Under the pieces are notes generated by a model, which worked only from the letters and a program-made list of their open reading frames with translations, was not told where the DNA came from and made no database searches. Positions 1 to 7,412 of a stretch of 10,647 bases of DNA are shown here, one piece after another. Origin of the DNA: JABDPF01 sp036351575 (lineage in GTDB: Bacteria; Pseudomonadota; Gammaproteobacteria; Xanthomonadales; SZUA-36); NCBI GenBank assembly GCA_036351575.1, contig JAZBPJ010000034.1:1-10647 (forward strand), in the 5' to 3' direction. Made by a program: the position numbers and the translations under genes. Within the stretch, counting starts at the first letter, position 1. Every line of letters starts with the position of its first letter.

Positions 1-579
1 GTCGGTGTTGGAAGGGTCCTCCAGCCATTCGACTTGCCGGTCCTCCAGGAAGGACTCGAGCTCGGCCCGGTGCACGTCCAGCAGCGGGCGTGCGACCCAT
101 CCCCGGGCCAGCCTGCGCACGACCGGGATGCCCGCCAGGCCCTCGATGCCGCTGCCGCGCATCAGGTTCAGAAACAGCGTTTCGGCCTGGTCTTCGGCAT
201 GGTGAGCGGTCAGGTACATTTCCCTCTCGCCAAGCAGTTCGGCCACCGCGCGGTAGCGACAGTTCCGCGCTTCTTCCTCGAGGCTGCGGCGGCTGCCGCT
301 GCGAACGTCGAGGCGTTGGCTGTGATACGGAATGTCCCGTTCCTCGCAGAATGCGCGGCAGCGGGCCTGCCAGTCCTTCGAGTCCTGCTGCAGGCCGTGG
401 TCGAAGTGCACGGCGCGCAGGGGTGCGTCAATCCGTTCCCGCAGTTCCCACATGGCCTGAAGCAGCGCGGTGGAATCGGCGCCGCCGCTGAAACCGACCC
501 AGTAGGCCCCGGGCGGCGGCAGGCGGCCCAGGCGATCCAGCAGCGATTCACCGGAAAAGCGGAAGCGGCGTTCGACCAT
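1..579 (-). CDS. tilS: tRNA(Ile)-lysidine synthetase, N-terminal part (cut by window edge)
   Basis: TilS uses ATP and lysine to convert C34 of the tRNA-Ile2 anticodon (CAU) to lysidine, so that it reads AUA and is charged with isoleucine. The visible 193 residues hold the PP-loop ATP pyrophosphatase signature SGGADS at residues 31-36, followed by the VHFDHGLQ-type segment, the HHAEDQAET segment and, at the cut end, EDPSN, all typical of TilS N-terminal domains. The C-terminal part lies beyond base 1. The ATG at 579 is the first start after the in-frame accA stop, only 15 bases downstream of that stop, so the gene is probably co-transcribed with accA, an arrangement common in gammaproteobacteria. 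No strong Shine-Dalgarno (SD) sequence is evident. The family assignment is secure. Only completeness cannot be judged. Confidence 0.95.
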   Translation of the reverse strand, partial: MVERRFRFSGESLLDRLGRLPPPGAYWVGFSGGADSTALLQAMWELRERIDAPLRAVHFDHGLQQDSKDWQARCRAFCEERDIPYHSQRLDVRSGSRRSLEEEARNCRYRAVAELLGEREMYLTAHHAEDQAETLFLNLMRGSGIEGLAGIPVVRRLARGWVARPLLDVHRAELESFLEDRQVEWLEDPSNTD

Positions 580-594
580 GTTCTGCAGCCGGCG

Positions 595-1551
595 TCAGTC
601 CTGGAATTCACCCAGGGAGAGCAGGTGCCGGTAGCGTTTTTCCACGCGTTCTTCGCTGGTCATCGTTTCCAGTTCCTGGATCTGGCGCTCGATGCAGTCC
701 GCGATGCGTTCGGCTACCTCTTCGGGCGCCTTGTGCGCCCCGCCGAGCGGCTCGGGAATGACCTCGTCCACGAGGCCGAGCTTCTTGAGCCGCCCGGACG
801 TGATGCCCAGCGCCGAGGCAGCTTCTTCCGCGTTGGCCGCATCGTTATAGAGAATGGACGCGCAGCCTTCGGGCGAGATGACGGAATAGGTGCTGTATTC
901 AAGGATGTTGACGCGGTCGCCGACGCCGATTGCCAGCGCGCCGCCGGAACCGCCTTCGCCGATCACCGTGCAGATAATCGGCACCGGAAGCCGCGCCATG
1001 GTCTGCAGGTTGCGCGCGATGGCCTCGGATTGTCCGCGCTCCTCGGCGCCGACACCCGGGTATGCGCCCGGCGTATCGATGAACGTGATGAGCGGCAGGT
1101 GGAAACGGGCCGCCATTTTCATCAAGCGGCGCGCCTTGCGGTATCCCTCCGGGCGGGGCATGCCGAAATTGCGAAATATCTTGGCCTTGGTGTCGCGGCC
1201 TTTTTGCTGCCCGATAAGCACCACCGCCCGGCCGCGAAAACGCCCCAGCCCGCCGACGATGGCATGGTCGTCGGCAAAAGCCCGGTCGCCGTGCAATTCG
1301 TGGAATTCGTCGAAAATCATGCCGACGTAGTCCAGCGTGTAGGGACGGAGCGGATGCCGGCTGAGTTGACAGATCTGCCAGGGCGTCAGGTCTTTGAAGA
1401 TGGACTTGATCTGCTGCCGCATCTTGTTCTGAAGGCGCTGGATTTCCTCGTCGAGATTGATCGCGTTGTCCGAGCCGACGTTTTTCAGTTCGTCGATCTT
1501 GGCCTGCAGTTCCGCGATGGGTTGTTCGAAGTCGAGGTAGTTGGAGTTCAT
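595..1551 (-). CDS. accA: Acetyl-CoA carboxylase carboxyltransferase subunit alpha
   Basis: AccA pairs with AccD to transfer the carboxyl group from carboxybiotin-BCCP to acetyl-CoA, forming malonyl-CoA, the committed step of fatty-acid synthesis in the cytoplasm. The 318-residue product aligns along its whole length with my memory of E. coli AccA (319 aa). It opens with LDFEQPIAEL, then has RHPxRPYTLDYV, the FIDTPGAYPGVGAEERGQSE block and GEGGSGGALAIG at residues 198-209, and ends with the PEPLGGAH segment. I chose the ATG at 1551, which gives MNSNYLDFEQ, close to the E. coli N-terminus. A TTG at 1563 in the same frame would add four residues and is less likely. The start has only a weak SD. 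The gene sits between gluQ (66-base gap with a promoter-like TATAAT) and tilS (15-base gap). Confidence 0.97.
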   Translation of the reverse strand: MNSNYLDFEQPIAELQAKIDELKNVGSDNAINLDEEIQRLQNKMRQQIKSIFKDLTPWQICQLSRHPLRPYTLDYVGMIFDEFHELHGDRAFADDHAIVGGLGRFRGRAVVLIGQQKGRDTKAKIFRNFGMPRPEGYRKARRLMKMAARFHLPLITFIDTPGAYPGVGAEERGQSEAIARNLQTMARLPVPIICTVIGEGGSGGALAIGVGDRVNILEYSTYSVISPEGCASILYNDAANAEEAASALGITSGRLKKLGLVDEVIPEPLGGAHKAPEEVAERIADCIERQIQELETMTSEERVEKRYRHLLSLGEFQD

Positions 1552-1578
1552 GCGACTGCTCAAATCGAAAGAGGGTGC

Positions 1579-1607
1579 ATTATAGCCTGAAGGCTGCAGG
1601 CGTGATC
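1579..1607 (-). promoter_or_regulatory. Putative sigma-70 promoter of accA-tilS
   Basis: On the minus strand a perfect -10 hexamer TATAAT occupies 1584-1579, about 28 bases upstream of the accA ATG. The hexamer 17 bases further upstream (1607-1602, GATCAC) is a poor -35 match; TGATCA, one base further out, matches only three of six. The predicted transcription start near 1572 gives a leader of about 20 bases. The 17-base spacer (1585-1601) coincides with an imperfect palindrome that could bind a regulator. The -10 match is directly visible; activity is inferred. Confidence 0.5.
1585..1601. repeat. 17-bp imperfect palindrome in the accA promoter spacer
   Basis: GCCTGAAGGCTGCAGGC pairs at 7 of 8 positions around a central base (1593). 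It fills the gap between the -10 box and the -35 position of the putative accA promoter. It could be an operator for a dimeric repressor or a chance palindrome. It is too short and has no T-tract, so it is not an intrinsic terminator for gluQ. Confidence 0.35.
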
Positions 1608-1617
1608 AGCCCCGGCG

Positions 1618-2490
1618 TCACTGCTGCGCCGGAACCGGGCCCTCGGTCCGGCGCGGAACCCGGTTTATGTCCCAGGCCTGCAGCGCCCAGTTCCACAGTT
1701 CCTCGAGCGGCAGGTCGCCGGGTGCGTCATGGCCCAGAAAACGCAGCGCAAGGGCCAGGGCCCGTGCACGGCCCATCCGCCCAATGGGGTCCGAATCGTA
1801 GCGCTTGCCCAGTTTTTTCCGCTCCTCGTTCACCGCGACAGCATGGTGCGCGTATTCCGGAATCTCGAAGCCGAGGCAGCGTGCGACATGCACCTGGCGC
1901 GCGGTGGAACCGAGCAGGTCGCAGCCGCGCACCACCTCGGTGACGCCCTGGCAGGCGTCGTCGGCGACCACGGCAAGCTGGTAGGCCGGCAGGCCGTCTG
2001 CCCGCCAGATCACGAAATCACCGGTCGTTTTTCGCAGGTCTTCGGAAACCGGTCCCTGGATGAGATCGTGAAATCTCACCGGCCCGGCGTTGACGCGCAA
2101 GCGCACGGCGCGCGCTTGCCTGCCGGGCGGCAGCCCCTGTGCGCAGGTGCCGGGATAGACCCCCGATGGCGGCAGGTCACGCCGGCTGCAGCCGCACCAG
2201 TACGCTTTGTCCTCTGCCAGCAGGCGGTCGACCAGCGCGCGGTGTGCAGCGCGCCGCGTGCTCTGAAACAGCACGGCTTCGTCCGAACGAAGACCGAAAT
2301 CTTCCAGTGTTTTGAGAATCTGTTCAGCACTGCCGGCGACCTCGCGCGGCGGATCGATGTTTTCCACGCGGACCAGCCAGCGGCCGCCGGCGGATTTTGC
2401 CTGCAGGTAACTGGCGGCCGCGGCGATCAGCGAGCCGAAGTGCAGTTGCCCGGTGGGCGAGGGTGCAAATCTACCGGTTACTTTCCTCAA
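1618..2490 (-). CDS. gluQ: Glutamyl-Q tRNA(Asp) synthetase (GluQRS/YadB)
   Basis: GluQRS activates glutamate without tRNA and attaches it to the queuosine at position 34 of tRNA-Asp. It is a shortened paralogue of glutamyl-tRNA synthetase without the anticodon-binding domain; the 290-residue length fits (E. coli YadB is about 298). Visible motifs are FAPSPTGQLHFGSL (residues 8-21, the HIGH-type site), the zinc ligands Cys99, Cys101, Tyr112 and Cys116 in WCGCSRRDL and YPGTC, DFVIWRADGLPAYQLA, and KKLGKR near residue 225 as the KMSKS counterpart. The start is a TTG, the only usable start before the conserved motif. It lies 12 bases after the stop of the FimX-like gene in the same frame and lacks an SD, so translation may depend on coupling to that gene. 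In E. coli gluQ follows dksA; here its partner is a c-di-GMP protein. Confidence 0.93.
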   Translation of the reverse strand: MRKVTGRFAPSPTGQLHFGSLIAAAASYLQAKSAGGRWLVRVENIDPPREVAGSAEQILKTLEDFGLRSDEAVLFQSTRRAAHRALVDRLLAEDKAYWCGCSRRDLPPSGVYPGTCAQGLPPGRQARAVRLRVNAGPVRFHDLIQGPVSEDLRKTTGDFVIWRADGLPAYQLAVVADDACQGVTEVVRGCDLLGSTARQVHVARCLGFEIPEYAHHAVAVNEERKKLGKRYDSDPIGRMGRARALALALRFLGHDAPGDLPLEELWNWALQAWDINRVPRRTEGPVPAQQ

Positions 2491-2502
2491 ACCCGGGCGA
2501 AA

Positions 2503-4533
2503 TCAGCTGGCGACGACCTGTGACGACTCTTCAAGGAACGCGCCGGAGATCAGTTTTACGCCGCATTGCCACAGCACCGCGAGGCCGGTGGTATCTGCGA
2601 CGTTCTCAGCGATGACATCGGCGCCGTGTTCCCTGGCCGCGCCGACGATCTTTTTGATCGCCTCCGGTTTTGACGAATCGCTTGCCAGGTCGGCAATGAG
2701 TGAATGGTGCAGTTTGATATGCGATACATCCAGGTGCTCGAGCAGCTGGCGTGCTTTCGGGTCGCCCCTGAAATCGCACAGGGAAAGACGGCAGCCCAGC
2801 GGCGCCAGCGACTGCATCAGGGCCTGCACCGGCCGCAGGTTGTCATGCGCGGCGCCGGCTGCGACCTGGACGATGATGCGATTGCCCTCGACAGGCGCGC
2901 CCCTGATCTGCGCGACGAACCATTCCTGGAAACCGTAATCCATGACCGAATTTTCACTCAGGTTCAGGATCTGCGGTTCGTCGCTTTCGACCAGGTTCCG
3001 AAGAAGATTGGGAATGACTTCACGGTCGATGGATTCGCCCAGGTCGTTGTGCTCAGCGGCCACTCTGAACCGGGAGAAGGCGTAATCGCCTTCCTCGCCG
3101 CGCATGTAGGGAATATTCTCCATCAGTTTGCCGCCTTCCCCGTCAAGGTCGACGATGGGCTGCTGGACAACGTAAAAATCGTTGTTGCCAAGCGCGCGGC
3201 GGATTCGCTCGACCCACTCGGTTTCGCCCTCGGGACTCTCGACCGCGGTCAGCTGAGGGCGGAAGAACTCACAGCAGTCACCGGCGGCAGCTGCTTTTGA
3301 CTGGACCTGCTTCGCATGCGACAGAATGGCGCGGGGTTCCTTCATCAACCGGTTGATCTGGCATGCGCCGATGCTGCAGGTGCTGGAAATCGAGCGCTCC
3401 TCCATCTCGAACACGTGTCCGCGACAGTTCTGCAGGATCGTATCGGCCAGGGACTCCATATCCGAGGCGACCGGCCTGCGGGCAAGCACCGCGAAACCGC
3501 CATCGCCGATGCGGGCCGGCAAGTCCCGGCTTTCCAGGCTGTAGCGGATGACATCGGCGAAACTGCAGAGATAGGCTTCCAGCGCGCTGTCATCCATATC
3601 TTCCTGCAGCGCTTCAAAGCCGTCGGGTTCGATATAGAGCACCGCCGCTGCAGCTTCCTGGGAGTCGGACGAAACCCAGGATTCGACCGCTTCCATGAAT
3701 GCCTTGCGATTGGCCATTCGTGTCACGGGGTCGGTGGAACGCAGGCGTTCGAGTTCCGAAGCGAGCTCGGCGGCTTCATCCTTGCGCTGAATCATCAGCT
3801 GGGTGCAGTCTTCGCCGTCGAAGCGCGCCGGCGAAAAATGAATCGTTGCTTCGAATGAACTGCCGTCAGGCCGGTTGACCTGCACTTCCGGGGCGGTCTC
3901 GGGGAACACGCCGCGGCCGAGGTCTTTCAGCAGCGCCTTGAGGTTCTGCTCTTCTGACTTGGGCTCGATCAGTTCGAGCAGTGAAAGGGCCATTGTCTGG
4001 TCCGTGCTGTCCAGGTGCAGGGCTTCGAGATAGGCACGGTTCGCGTAGACGTGCAGGCCCTCGTGGATATAGGCAATCGGGTCACGGGAACTGTCGAGCA
4101 GCAGGTTGTAGCGGTGCTCGAGCTCGTTGAAATAAGTCTGGCGCGTGACGAAAAGACGCTCGTTTTCTGCCCGGCCCACGAGCCTGCGGACGGTATCCTC
4201 CAGCAGGCCGCCGGAGCCCGAGTGAACGACGAAACACGCCGTGTTTTCCAGTGATTGTGGCAGGGAGGCGTTTTCCAGCACGTCGGTGTAGAGGGCCAGC
4301 GGCACATTGTTTGCCGCGGCCAGGCCGGCCAGTTCTTCCAGCGGGCAGAATTCGTCATCTCCGCCGGTATGAATCGCCAGGACCGGATCGTCGTTATCCA
4401 GGATCCGTTTCGCGGCAGCCGGCGAGTCCGCATGGATCACATGCACATTGATTCCGGCGTTGCGGAGCAGGGAGTTGATGTGTTCGGCGGAATCGGGTGA
4501 TCGATCCACGACTAAAAGGTTGGCGCTGATCAT
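2503..4533 (-). CDS. FimX-like REC-PAS-GGDEF-EAL protein with degenerate catalytic sites
   Basis: The 676-residue protein has the size and domain order of FimX/Filp, c-di-GMP effectors that control type IV pilus assembly and twitching. Residues 4-120 resemble a receiver domain but lack the phospho-acceptor Asp (PVLAIHT around 50-56). Residues 135-245 look like a PAS domain. Residues 265-425 are a GGDEF domain whose active site reads GDGGF (343-347). Residues 435-670 are an EAL domain whose signature is ENI (472-474). Of the usual phosphodiesterase residues, Glu472, Asn524, Asp587, Lys607 and Glu643 remain. Others are replaced by Gln556, Cys586 (first Asp of DDFGTG) and Ser663 (Gln of the terminal QG). 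It is therefore probably neither a cyclase nor a phosphodiesterase but a binding or scaffold protein. The ATG has GGGAGG 10 bases upstream. No membrane segment is apparent, so it should be cytoplasmic. No pilus genes are nearby, so the pilus role is inferred from architecture only. Confidence 0.85.
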   Translation of the reverse strand: MISANLLVVDRSPDSAEHINSLLRNAGINVHVIHADSPAAAKRILDNDDPVLAIHTGGDDEFCPLEELAGLAAANNVPLALYTDVLENASLPQSLENTACFVVHSGSGGLLEDTVRRLVGRAENERLFVTRQTYFNELEHRYNLLLDSSRDPIAYIHEGLHVYANRAYLEALHLDSTDQTMALSLLELIEPKSEEQNLKALLKDLGRGVFPETAPEVQVNRPDGSSFEATIHFSPARFDGEDCTQLMIQRKDEAAELASELERLRSTDPVTRMANRKAFMEAVESWVSSDSQEAAAAVLYIEPDGFEALQEDMDDSALEAYLCSFADVIRYSLESRDLPARIGDGGFAVLARRPVASDMESLADTILQNCRGHVFEMEERSISSTCSIGACQINRLMKEPRAILSHAKQVQSKAAAAGDCCEFFRPQLTAVESPEGETEWVERIRRALGNNDFYVVQQPIVDLDGEGGKLMENIPYMRGEEGDYAFSRFRVAAEHNDLGESIDREVIPNLLRNLVESDEPQILNLSENSVMDYGFQEWFVAQIRGAPVEGNRIIVQVAAGAAHDNLRPVQALMQSLAPLGCRLSLCDFRGDPKARQLLEHLDVSHIKLHHSLIADLASDSSKPEAIKKIVGAAREHGADVIAENVADTTGLAVLWQCGVKLISGAFLEESSQVVAS

Positions 4534-4754
4534 TTGTAAGCGGCCTCCCTGCCCGTCACTGTCCTGGTGTATGTCTTCAATGCTGTTCAGCCGGGAAATT
4601 CATCAGTCATGGTTTCCGTCGCAAGGGCGGGAGAACGACTGTACTCGAGCCCGATTATTGCGCAAGAGTACCGCAAAACACAGCAGGGGTCAGCCTTCAT
4701 GGAGTATCGGGTGGGATCGCGCTAGAATTCAGGTTTTGGTTTCCGGAGGCCTCG
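4534..4754. other. Divergent intergenic region between the FimX-like gene and efp
   Basis: These 221 bases hold the upstream signals of two divergent transcripts. The right end contains the efp promoter-like boxes and its SD. The left end holds the SD of the FimX-like gene (GGGAGG on the minus strand). For the minus-strand promoter I found only weak candidates, for example AATAAT near 4654-4659 without a convincing -35. I see no ORF, repeat or RNA structure of note. Confidence 0.6.
4700..4728 (+). promoter_or_regulatory. Putative promoter of the efp operon
   Basis: TGGAGT (4700-4705, three of six matches to the -35 consensus) and TAGAAT (4723-4728, five of six to the -10) are separated by exactly 17 bases. 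The predicted start near 4735 would leave a leader of about 20 bases carrying the GGAGG (4745-4749) that precedes the efp ATG by 5 bases. The -10 and SD are strong, the -35 weak. Activity is inferred. Confidence 0.4.
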
Positions 4755-5324
4755 ATGGCCAGTTACAGCACCAATGAATTTCGCGGTGGTCTCAAGATCA
4801 TTCTTGATGGCGAGCCGTTCACGATCGTCGAAAACGAATTCGTCAAGCCGGGCAAGGGGCAGGCTTTCAACCGGGTGCGCCTGCGCAATCTCAAGACCGG
4901 TCGCGTGATCGAACGCACCTTCCGCTCGGGTGAATCGGTCGAGGCTGCCGACATTTTTGAAATGGAAGTCCAGTACCTCTACAGCGACGGCGACTTCTGG
5001 CATTTCATGCACCCTGAATCCTTCGAGCAGTACGCTGTTTCCGAGGAAGCGATGGGTGACGGTGTGAAATGGCTCAAGGACGGCGATGTCTGCCAGATCA
5101 TGCTCTACAACGGCGAACCGCTGAGCGTGACGCCCCCGAACTTTACCGAGCTGAAGATCGTGGACACGGACCCCGGTCTGCGCGGTGACACCTCGGGCGG
5201 CGGCGGCAAGCCGGCAACGCTGGAAACCGGTGCGGTCGTGCGCGTTCCCTTGTTCGTGGACAACGGCGAAGTGATCCGCGTCGACACGCGCAGCGGCGAA
5301 TACGTCTCGCGCGTGAAGGGCTGA
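4755..5324 (+). CDS. efp: Translation elongation factor P
   Basis: EF-P binds between the P and E sites of stalled ribosomes and rescues peptide-bond formation at polyproline stretches. The 189-residue protein has the family's three beta-barrel layout. The tip loop KPGKGQ places a lysine at residue 34, the same position as E. coli Lys34, which is beta-lysylated by EpmA/EpmB. So a lysine-type modification is expected rather than the arginine rhamnosylation (EarP) of Pseudomonas. The modifying enzymes are not in this window. The C-terminal signature around GLRGDTSGGGGKPATLETG (residues 137-155) is present. The ATG is fixed by GGAGG 5 bases upstream. It is the first gene of a plus-strand operon, with mtaD 10 bases downstream. 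Confidence 0.98.
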   Translation: MASYSTNEFRGGLKIILDGEPFTIVENEFVKPGKGQAFNRVRLRNLKTGRVIERTFRSGESVEAADIFEMEVQYLYSDGDFWHFMHPESFEQYAVSEEAMGDGVKWLKDGDVCQIMLYNGEPLSVTPPNFTELKIVDTDPGLRGDTSGGGGKPATLETGAVVRVPLFVDNGEVIRVDTRSGEYVSRVKG

Positions 5325-5334
5325 CCCGGTCGCG

Positions 5335-6699
5335 ATGGCATCGCCCCGTTCGTCGCAGGACGGCGTCAGGCTGCTGAACGCGGCGTACGTCGTCCCGGTC
5401 CGTCCGCGCGGCGCCGTGCTGGAAAACCACGCGGTCGCCGTGTCCGGCAAGCGGATCCTGGATGTGCTGCCTGCAGAGCAAGCGCGCTCGCGCTGGCCGC
5501 ATGCCGAACGGGTCGAATTGCCGACCCACGTTTTGCTGCCGGGTTTCGTCAACGCGCATACGCACGCATCGATGACCCTGCTGCGCGGCTACGCGGATGA
5601 CATGGGGCTGACGAAGTGGCTGCAGGAACACATCTGGCCGGCGGAGCTGGCTTTCGTCGGTCCCGGATTCGTGGCCGATGGCACGCGCCTGGCGATTGCC
5701 GAGATGTTCCGTTCGGGAACGACCTGTTTCAACGATATGTATTTCTTCCAGGACGAGACCATCGAAGCCTGTCTGGCGGCCGGCATGCGCGTCTGCTCGG
5801 GCATCACGGTCATCGAGATGGCCTCGGCCTGGGCATCCGGCGTCACGGAATACCTGGACAAAGGACTGGCGCTGCTCGATCGTTACAGCGGGAACCCCCT
5901 GGTCAGTTTCGCGCTGGCCCCGCACTCGCCGTACACTGTCTCCGATGAGTCCATGCAGCGCGTGGCAAAACTCTCCGCCGAGCACGATATCCCCGTGCAC
6001 ATGCACCTGCTGGAAACTGCCTGGGAGATTCAGCAGTCCCTGGAACAGCACGGCAAGAGGCCGCTCAGGAGGCTGGAAAAACTCGGCATGCTCAACCAGC
6101 GACTGGTCGCCGTTCACATGACGCAGATCGACGGCGACGACATCGCCCGGTTCGCGGACAGCGGCGCAAGCATCGTGCACTGTCCGCAATCCAACCTGAA
6201 GCTGGCCAGTGGATTCTGCCCGGTTGCAAGGCTGGCCGGGGCAGGCGTCAACGTGGCGGTCGGAACCGACGGGGCCGCGGCCAACAACGACCTCGACATG
6301 CTGGACGAAATCCAGACCGCGGCCTTGCTGGCCAAGGGTGTCGCCGGCGACGCCAGTGCCGTCGATGCCTTCAGCGCCCTGGAGATGGGCACGCTCAACG
6401 GGGCGGCTGCGCTGGGCATCGGTGACCGGATCGGCAGTATCGAGCCGGGCAAGCAAGCGGACCTGTGCGCGCTGGACCTTGAACAGCCCGAGACCCAGCC
6501 CCTGCATAACGTGGTCTCACAGTTGATATACGCCGCCTCCGCCCGCCAGGTCAGTGATGTCTGGGTTGCCGGCCGCCGGGTGCTCGAAAACGGGGAGCTG
6601 ACGACGCTGGACGTGGGCGGCACCATGCAGGCGGCTGCCGAGTGGCAGCAGAAACTCCAGGATTTTGCATCCAGCAAAGCGACGGGAACCGGACGATGA
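5335..6699 (+). CDS. mtaD: 5-methylthioadenosine/S-adenosylhomocysteine deaminase (amidohydrolase, TRZ/ATZ family)
   Basis: MtaD hydrolytically deaminates 5'-methylthioadenosine and/or S-adenosylhomocysteine to the inosine analogues, a route for disposing of products of SAM-dependent reactions. The 454-residue protein shows the amidohydrolase metal site: His75 and His77 in PGFVNAHTHASMTLLRG, His224 in HMHLLET and Asp312 in VGTDGAAANNDLDM. It also has APHSPYT (195-201) and VHCPQSNLKLASG (281-293). These extended motifs are those of the MtaD group rather than of atrazine or guanine deaminases. The ATG lies 10 bases after the efp stop with no good SD, suggesting translational coupling. The stop overlaps the ubiG start by 4 bases. 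The same mtaD-ubiG pairing occurs in Pseudomonas. The exact substrate preference (MTA, SAH or another nucleoside) cannot be read from sequence. Confidence 0.9.
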   Translation: MASPRSSQDGVRLLNAAYVVPVRPRGAVLENHAVAVSGKRILDVLPAEQARSRWPHAERVELPTHVLLPGFVNAHTHASMTLLRGYADDMGLTKWLQEHIWPAELAFVGPGFVADGTRLAIAEMFRSGTTCFNDMYFFQDETIEACLAAGMRVCSGITVIEMASAWASGVTEYLDKGLALLDRYSGNPLVSFALAPHSPYTVSDESMQRVAKLSAEHDIPVHMHLLETAWEIQQSLEQHGKRPLRRLEKLGMLNQRLVAVHMTQIDGDDIARFADSGASIVHCPQSNLKLASGFCPVARLAGAGVNVAVGTDGAAANNDLDMLDEIQTAALLAKGVAGDASAVDAFSALEMGTLNGAAALGIGDRIGSIEPGKQADLCALDLEQPETQPLHNVVSQLIYAASARQVSDVWVAGRRVLENGELTTLDVGGTMQAAAEWQQKLQDFASSKATGTGR

Positions 6700-7412
6700 C
6701 GAAAAACGCCGAACAGAACATCGATCACGCCGAGCGTGAAAAATTCGACGCGATCGCATCCGGGTGGTGGGATCCGGAAGGGCCTTTCCGGCCGCTCCAC
6801 GACCTCAACCCGGCGCGACTGCGCTTTGTCAGCGACCGGGCCGAACTGAAGGACGCCAGGGCCGTGGACGTCGGTTGTGGCGGCGGTATCCTGGCCGAGG
6901 GGCTGGCTGCAAAAGGCGCGGCGGTAACGGGTATCGATGTCGCTGCTCGCGTGCTTGCCACCGCCCGGCTGCACTTGCACGAGTCCGGGCACGAAATCGA
7001 CTACCGGGAAATCACCGTCGAGGAACTCGCGCGCGAGCAGCCTGAATCGTTCGATGTGCTGACGTGCATGGAAATGCTCGAGCACGTGCCCGACCCGGCC
7101 TCGGTCATCGATGCGACGGCGCGCCTGCTGAAACCGGGCGGCCACGGCTTTTATTCCACCTTGAACCGGACGCCGCTGGCCTTTGCGCTGGGCATTGTCG
7201 GGGCCGAGCATATCGCACGGCTGCTGCCGCGCGGCACGCACCGCTACGACCGCTTCATCCGTCCTTCTGAACTGAGCCGCTGGCTGCGCGCGGCAGGGCT
7301 CGTCGTAAAGGACATTTCCGGCCTGCATTACAACCCGCTCAGCCGCAGCGTGCGCCTGGGCGGCAACGTGCAGGTCAATTACCTGGTGCACGCTTTCAAG
7401 CCGGCTGAATGA
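6696..7412 (+). CDS. ubiG: Ubiquinone biosynthesis O-methyltransferase UbiG
   Basis: UbiG performs both SAM-dependent O-methylations in ubiquinone synthesis. The 238-residue product aligns throughout with E. coli UbiG (240 aa): NIDHAEREKFDAIASGWWD near the start, SAM-binding motif I DVGCGGGILAE at residues 58-68, acidic TGIDVA at 78-83, DVLTCMEMLEHVPDP at 120-134, LLKPGG, STLNR and GLHYNP at 209-214. I chose the ATG at 6696, which overlaps the mtaD stop as ATGA. An in-frame ATG at 6642 would add 18 residues that belong to mtaD sequence and are not part of the family. The 3' end overlaps the next start in the same ATGA fashion. Co-expression with a deaminase that can remove its by-product SAH is metabolically sensible. 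Confidence 0.97.
   Translation: MTKNAEQNIDHAEREKFDAIASGWWDPEGPFRPLHDLNPARLRFVSDRAELKDARAVDVGCGGGILAEGLAAKGAAVTGIDVAARVLATARLHLHESGHEIDYREITVEELAREQPESFDVLTCMEMLEHVPDPASVIDATARLLKPGGHGFYSTLNRTPLAFALGIVGAEHIARLLPRGTHRYDRFIRPSELSRWLRAAGLVVKDISGLHYNPLSRSVRLGGNVQVNYLVHAFKPAE

Noticed and set aside
34..1590. A 518-codon open frame on the plus strand across tilS and accA
   Set aside because: It is antisense to two confidently identified genes, has a low-complexity Ala/Gly/Arg-rich translation without any recognisable motif, and is explained by high G+C codon bias keeping the opposite strand open.
2503..4533. An active diguanylate cyclase or c-di-GMP phosphodiesterase
   Set aside because: GGDEF is GDGGF, EAL is ENI, and several metal-binding residues are replaced; activity cannot be supported.
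6642..6695. An 18-residue N-terminal extension of UbiG from an upstream ATG
   Set aside because: The extension overlaps mtaD coding sequence out of frame, is not in the family, and the ATG at 6696 gives an N-terminus matching E. coli UbiG.
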